Source: Cristatella mucedo
Taxonomy: Eukaryota > Bryozoa > Phylactolaemata > Cristatellidae
Assembly (NCBI GenBank): GCA_009760855.2
Contig: WPIO01000059.1
Coordinates: 2,170,001-2,234,000, forward strand
Direction: 5' to 3'
DNA: 64,000 nucleotides
Shown here: positions 61,416-64,000 of the stretch, one piece after another
Numbering within the stretch: the stretch's first letter is position 1
Layout: the number at the start of each line of letters is the position of its first letter
Made by a program: the position numbers and the translations under genes
Notes under the pieces: generated by a model
What the model was told of the DNA's origin: nothing
Databases searched by the model: none
What the model saw: the letters and a program-made list of their open reading frames with translations, nothing else

Positions 61416-61505
61416 AGCGGTAGTAGAGCCTTATTGGCTATCGCAACCTCTGCCAGTGGGAAATAACGGATCGCCTTCTGCGAAACTCCTCGAAGTCACG
61501 ATCCC
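61400..61505 (-). mobile_element. SINE-1 3' fragment
   Basis: On the plus strand, TATAAAGCGGTAGTAGAGCC and TTATTGGCTATCGCAACC plus AACGGATCGCCTTCTGCGAA follow the reverse complement of the SINE-1 body. It is truncated at its head near 61,505. Confidence 0.65.
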
Positions 61506-62296
61506 GGGCGGGCGATGCACAAGCACAGAGAGGCGGGCCAGACAGACTCGCAGCGGCTGCCGGCCGCTGCTGCGCTGCGTCGGCCGGTGCGCTGCTTCGG
61601 CGCCTCGCCGAGAGCCTCGCGCTCTGGGCGTCCGGACGCTCTGGGGCGCTTTAGCGACTCGCTCGCTCGCCGACGCCGAGCTGACGTCACAGCGGCCGGT
61701 CACGTGACTAGCCGCTGGAGGTGTGCGTCGCAAACATGGCCGGGTTTCCGTCTTCATCCGCGGCAGCCGCGGCTCTCCTCTCATCGCCGCCGCCGCCGCC
61801 GTGGGCTCGCGGGGGCGGCGGCGGCGGCGGCGCTCCGTACTGCCGACGACGCCTCGTCGCGCATCGTTTTTCCGCGAGCTGCGCGCGAAGCAGCGGAGCC
61901 TCGAGGCTCCGCTGCTTCGTTTCATTTGCAAGTCAAAGCAGGAAAGGCTCGCTCGCTGTGTCTCTTCCAGCGCGGTGGCGCGCGCGGAGCGCGAAAGCCG
62001 GCGCCGGTAGCCGCGGCTTAGCGGCTTAGCGGCGGCGCGCGACGTGCTAATCGCACACGAGCGAGGAATTGCGGACGACGACGACGACGGAGGCCACCGC
62101 TCCGACGGCCGGCCAATCTTGGCGCATTCCTCTCCTTGGGGAAAAGGAGAATTGATTGAGAAATGCTAATTGTGCTCTCCTCGCTAAAGCTTCGCAAATT
62201 AGAGTTCGCGGCCGCGCGGGCGAGCTGTCTGACGCTCGGCTATGCTGCGGACGCGTCGCGCAGCCGAGGATTCGCATACGAGTGGAGGCAACTCAG
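61506..62296. other. GC-rich upstream region of the Kv channel gene
   Basis: CpG-rich DNA upstream of the channel. It probably carries the promoter or 5'UTR. No separate gene recognised. I see no firm upstream exon, though one cannot be excluded. Confidence 0.45.
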
Positions 62297-63952
62297 ATGC
62301 TCGCCGCACGCTCGACGCCGCCCGCCGCCCCGCTCTCTCCAGCGGCGCAGGCGGACGGTCGCGGACGCCGCGCTCGGCTAGCATCAGACGCCGGCTTCCG
62401 GCGGCGCGCCGCCGCCAGCCGTTTCCTGATGGCGGAGGCGCCACTATCGCAGGATGTCACGCGCGAAAACGTCGGATGCGCACTCGCGCGACCTTCCGGT
62501 GGCAACGAGCCGCCAGGTGTCGCGCCGTCGGGCGGCGAGTCGGCGATGGTGGCGGCGACGGCGGCGGCGGCCGAAAGCGCTCGACCTAACATCGGCGGCC
62601 TAGCGGCGCCAGGCGGCGACCCGCCAGGCGGCGGCGGCGGCCGCCGGGTGGCGTTCAGCGTGAGCGGCTATCGTTTCGAGACGCAGCTCGGCACGCTGCG
62701 TCGCTTCCCCGGCACGCTGCTCGGCGACCCGGCGAAGCGGCGCCTCTTCTGGGACGCCGAGCGGCGGCTCTATCGGCTCGACGGCCGGCACGCGGGCGCG
62801 TTCCAGTGCGTGCTGCACTACTACCAGAGCGGCGGGCGCCGGCTCTACAGGGACGACGCCGTGCCCGAGGACGTCTTCGTTGAAGAGCTGCGCTTCTACG
62901 ACCTCGGCGCCGCCGCGATGCGCGCCTTCGAGCGCCGCGCGGGCTTCCTACCCCGAGAGCCGACGCCGCCGCAGCAGCCGACGCAGCCGCTCGGTCGCCT
63001 GAGGCAGGCCGTCGAGGCGCGCTCGTCGTACGCGGCGGCGGCGGTAAGCGCGTACGCGCGCGTCTCCGCGCTGCTGACGATCGTGTCCACTGCAGCGCTC
63101 TGTGCCGAGAGCATGCCGCAGTTCCGCGAGACGGCGTGCGAAATGCGTCGTCAGCCGTCCGCCGCGCCGCCGCCGCTCGACGGGAACGCGACGAGCGAGC
63201 CGCTGGCCGCGGCGGTGGCGGTGTTCGAGCTGGCGCACAGCTACGACGGCCCGTTTTTCGTTATCGAGAGCTGCAGCGCGGCGTGGTTCGCCGTCGAGAC
63301 GGCGCTTCGCTTCTTGACCGCTCGCCGCCGCCGCCGCCGCCGCCGCCGCGACTGGCGAGGCTACGCGCTCAGCGTCCAGTTCGCCTTCGATCTGTGCGCC
63401 TTTGGGCCCTTCTGCGTCTCGCTGGCGCTGCTCGCAGCAGACGACAGCTGCATCTACTCCGCCGCCGGCGGCGGCGGAGTCGTCGTCGCACTGCGGCGCG
63501 CGCTGCGCGTCGTCAGCGCTGCGCGCCTGCTCAGGCTGACCAGGCGCTGGGCGGGCGCGCGCCTGCTCGGCCGCTACCTGGCGCGCAGCGCCAACGAGTG
63601 CGCGCTCTTCGTCGCGTGGTCGCTCGTCGCCATCGCCACCTGCTCGGCGGCCGTCTACTATGCCGACGAGTACGACAGCGCCGGTCGCAGCGTGCGCAGC
63701 ATGCCGGAAGCGTTCTGGTACGCGCTTGTCACGTTCTGGACGATCGGCTACGGCGACGTGGTGCCGTCGGGGCCCGCCGGCAAGGCGGTGGGCGCCGCAT
63801 GCGCGCTTGCTGGCGTCGTGTCCATCGCTCTCCTAGTGCCCGTCGTTGTCGCCAACTTCGCGCCGTTTTACAAGCGCGAGATGGCCCGGCGAGCGTATCC
63901 GTCTGACGACGGCGGCGGCGGTCACTCCGGCCTCTCGCAGCTGACGCGCTGA
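62297..63952 (+). CDS. Shaker-type (Kv1-like) voltage-gated potassium channel
   Basis: Single open frame; the first ATG (62,297) gives 551 residues. Starts at 62,429 or 62,546 are also possible because the first ~115 residues are low-complexity. Numbering from 62,297: T1 tetramerisation domain ~118-213 (VSGYRFETQLGTL, FPGTLLGDPAKRRLF, FQCVLHYYQSGGR, VFVEELRFYDLG), with no Shab/Shaw-type zinc ligands; S1 ~254-272; an extracellular loop with sequon NAT (297-299); S2 ~319-340; S3 ~360-378; S4 ~394-417; S5 ~434-455; pore with WTIGYGD (481-487); S6 ~496-519 (SIALLVPVVVANF). It is a plasma-membrane K+ channel subunit of a tetramer. Odd points: the third S4 charge is Ser407, nine Arg lie at 343-351, and PVP is LVP. 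The C-terminus is short with no ETDV-type PDZ ligand. The Kv1 subfamily is inferred from T1 and S6. Confidence 0.95.
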   Translation: MLAARSTPPAAPLSPAAQADGRGRRARLASDAGFRRRAAASRFLMAEAPLSQDVTRENVGCALARPSGGNEPPGVAPSGGESAMVAATAAAAESARPNIGGLAAPGGDPPGGGGGRRVAFSVSGYRFETQLGTLRRFPGTLLGDPAKRRLFWDAERRLYRLDGRHAGAFQCVLHYYQSGGRRLYRDDAVPEDVFVEELRFYDLGAAAMRAFERRAGFLPREPTPPQQPTQPLGRLRQAVEARSSYAAAAVSAYARVSALLTIVSTAALCAESMPQFRETACEMRRQPSAAPPPLDGNATSEPLAAAVAVFELAHSYDGPFFVIESCSAAWFAVETALRFLTARRRRRRRRRDWRGYALSVQFAFDLCAFGPFCVSLALLAADDSCIYSAAGGGGVVVALRRALRVVSAARLLRLTRRWAGARLLGRYLARSANECALFVAWSLVAIATCSAAVYYADEYDSAGRSVRSMPEAFWYALVTFWTIGYGDVVPSGPAGKAVGAACALAGVVSIALLVPVVVANFAPFYKREMARRAYPSDDGGGGHSGLSQLTR

Positions 63953-64000
63953 CTGCCGCGCGCTCAGAGCTACGAAGGAGGACAAAGTAGGAGGCCACGG

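Overview
This window is animal nuclear DNA. The reasons are spliced genes with GT-AG introns, a Shaker-type voltage-gated potassium channel, an APCDD1-family Wnt-inhibitor gene, and dense non-LTR retrotransposons, tRNA-derived SINEs and microsatellites. Operons, rRNA and other prokaryotic features are absent. The repeat style and the very Ala/Arg/Gly-rich, CpG-rich coding DNA suggest a marine invertebrate, perhaps a sponge or other early-branching animal. That placement is an inference; the sequence alone does not fix the phylum.

Layout. About 1-32 kb has moderate GC content and is a retrotransposon graveyard. Two LINE families dominate. LINE-A is CR1/L2-like: its 3' end is a hairpin followed by (TTA)n, and nearly all copies are 5'-truncated. 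LINE-B encodes an APE-type endonuclease plus reverse transcriptase and ends in a TTACA-like pentamer; its longest copy is at 35.6-38.3 kb. Two tRNA-derived SINE families are scattered throughout. SINE-1 ends in a conserved TTTAATCAGCTAG. SINE-2 ends in a hairpin nearly identical to that of LINE-A, so LINE-A probably moves it. The only intact-looking gene in this half is a minus-strand, probably beta-propeller-like protein (12,535-13,467). Two decayed tandem copies of its 3' end lie at 4.6-5.5 kb. From about 29 to 35 kb there are many minisatellites.

About 32-64 kb is GC-rich and holds two strong genes. (1) An APCDD1-like gene on the plus strand, 42,059-56,281. I assembled it from four exons: 42,059-42,146, 44,412-44,550, 49,152-49,680 and 55,433-56,281. 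Splice sites and codon phases agree and give a 534-residue secreted or membrane-tethered protein with two APCDD1 domains. Its introns carry SINEs, LINE scraps and long (TC)n, (TA)n, poly-G and (CCCG)n tracts. (2) A single-exon Shaker/Kv1-like channel on the plus strand, ending at 63,952. It has a T1 domain, S1-S6 and a TIGYGD filter, but unusual substitutions in S4 and S6 and a poly-Arg run in the S2-S3 loop.

The genes do not form a functional cluster. APCDD1 family proteins restrain Wnt signalling at the cell surface, and Kv channels set membrane excitability. Nothing shows that the propeller-like gene works with either. Boundaries of mobile elements were judged by eye against the other copies in the window and are accurate to roughly 10-30 bases, worse for the most degenerate pieces.
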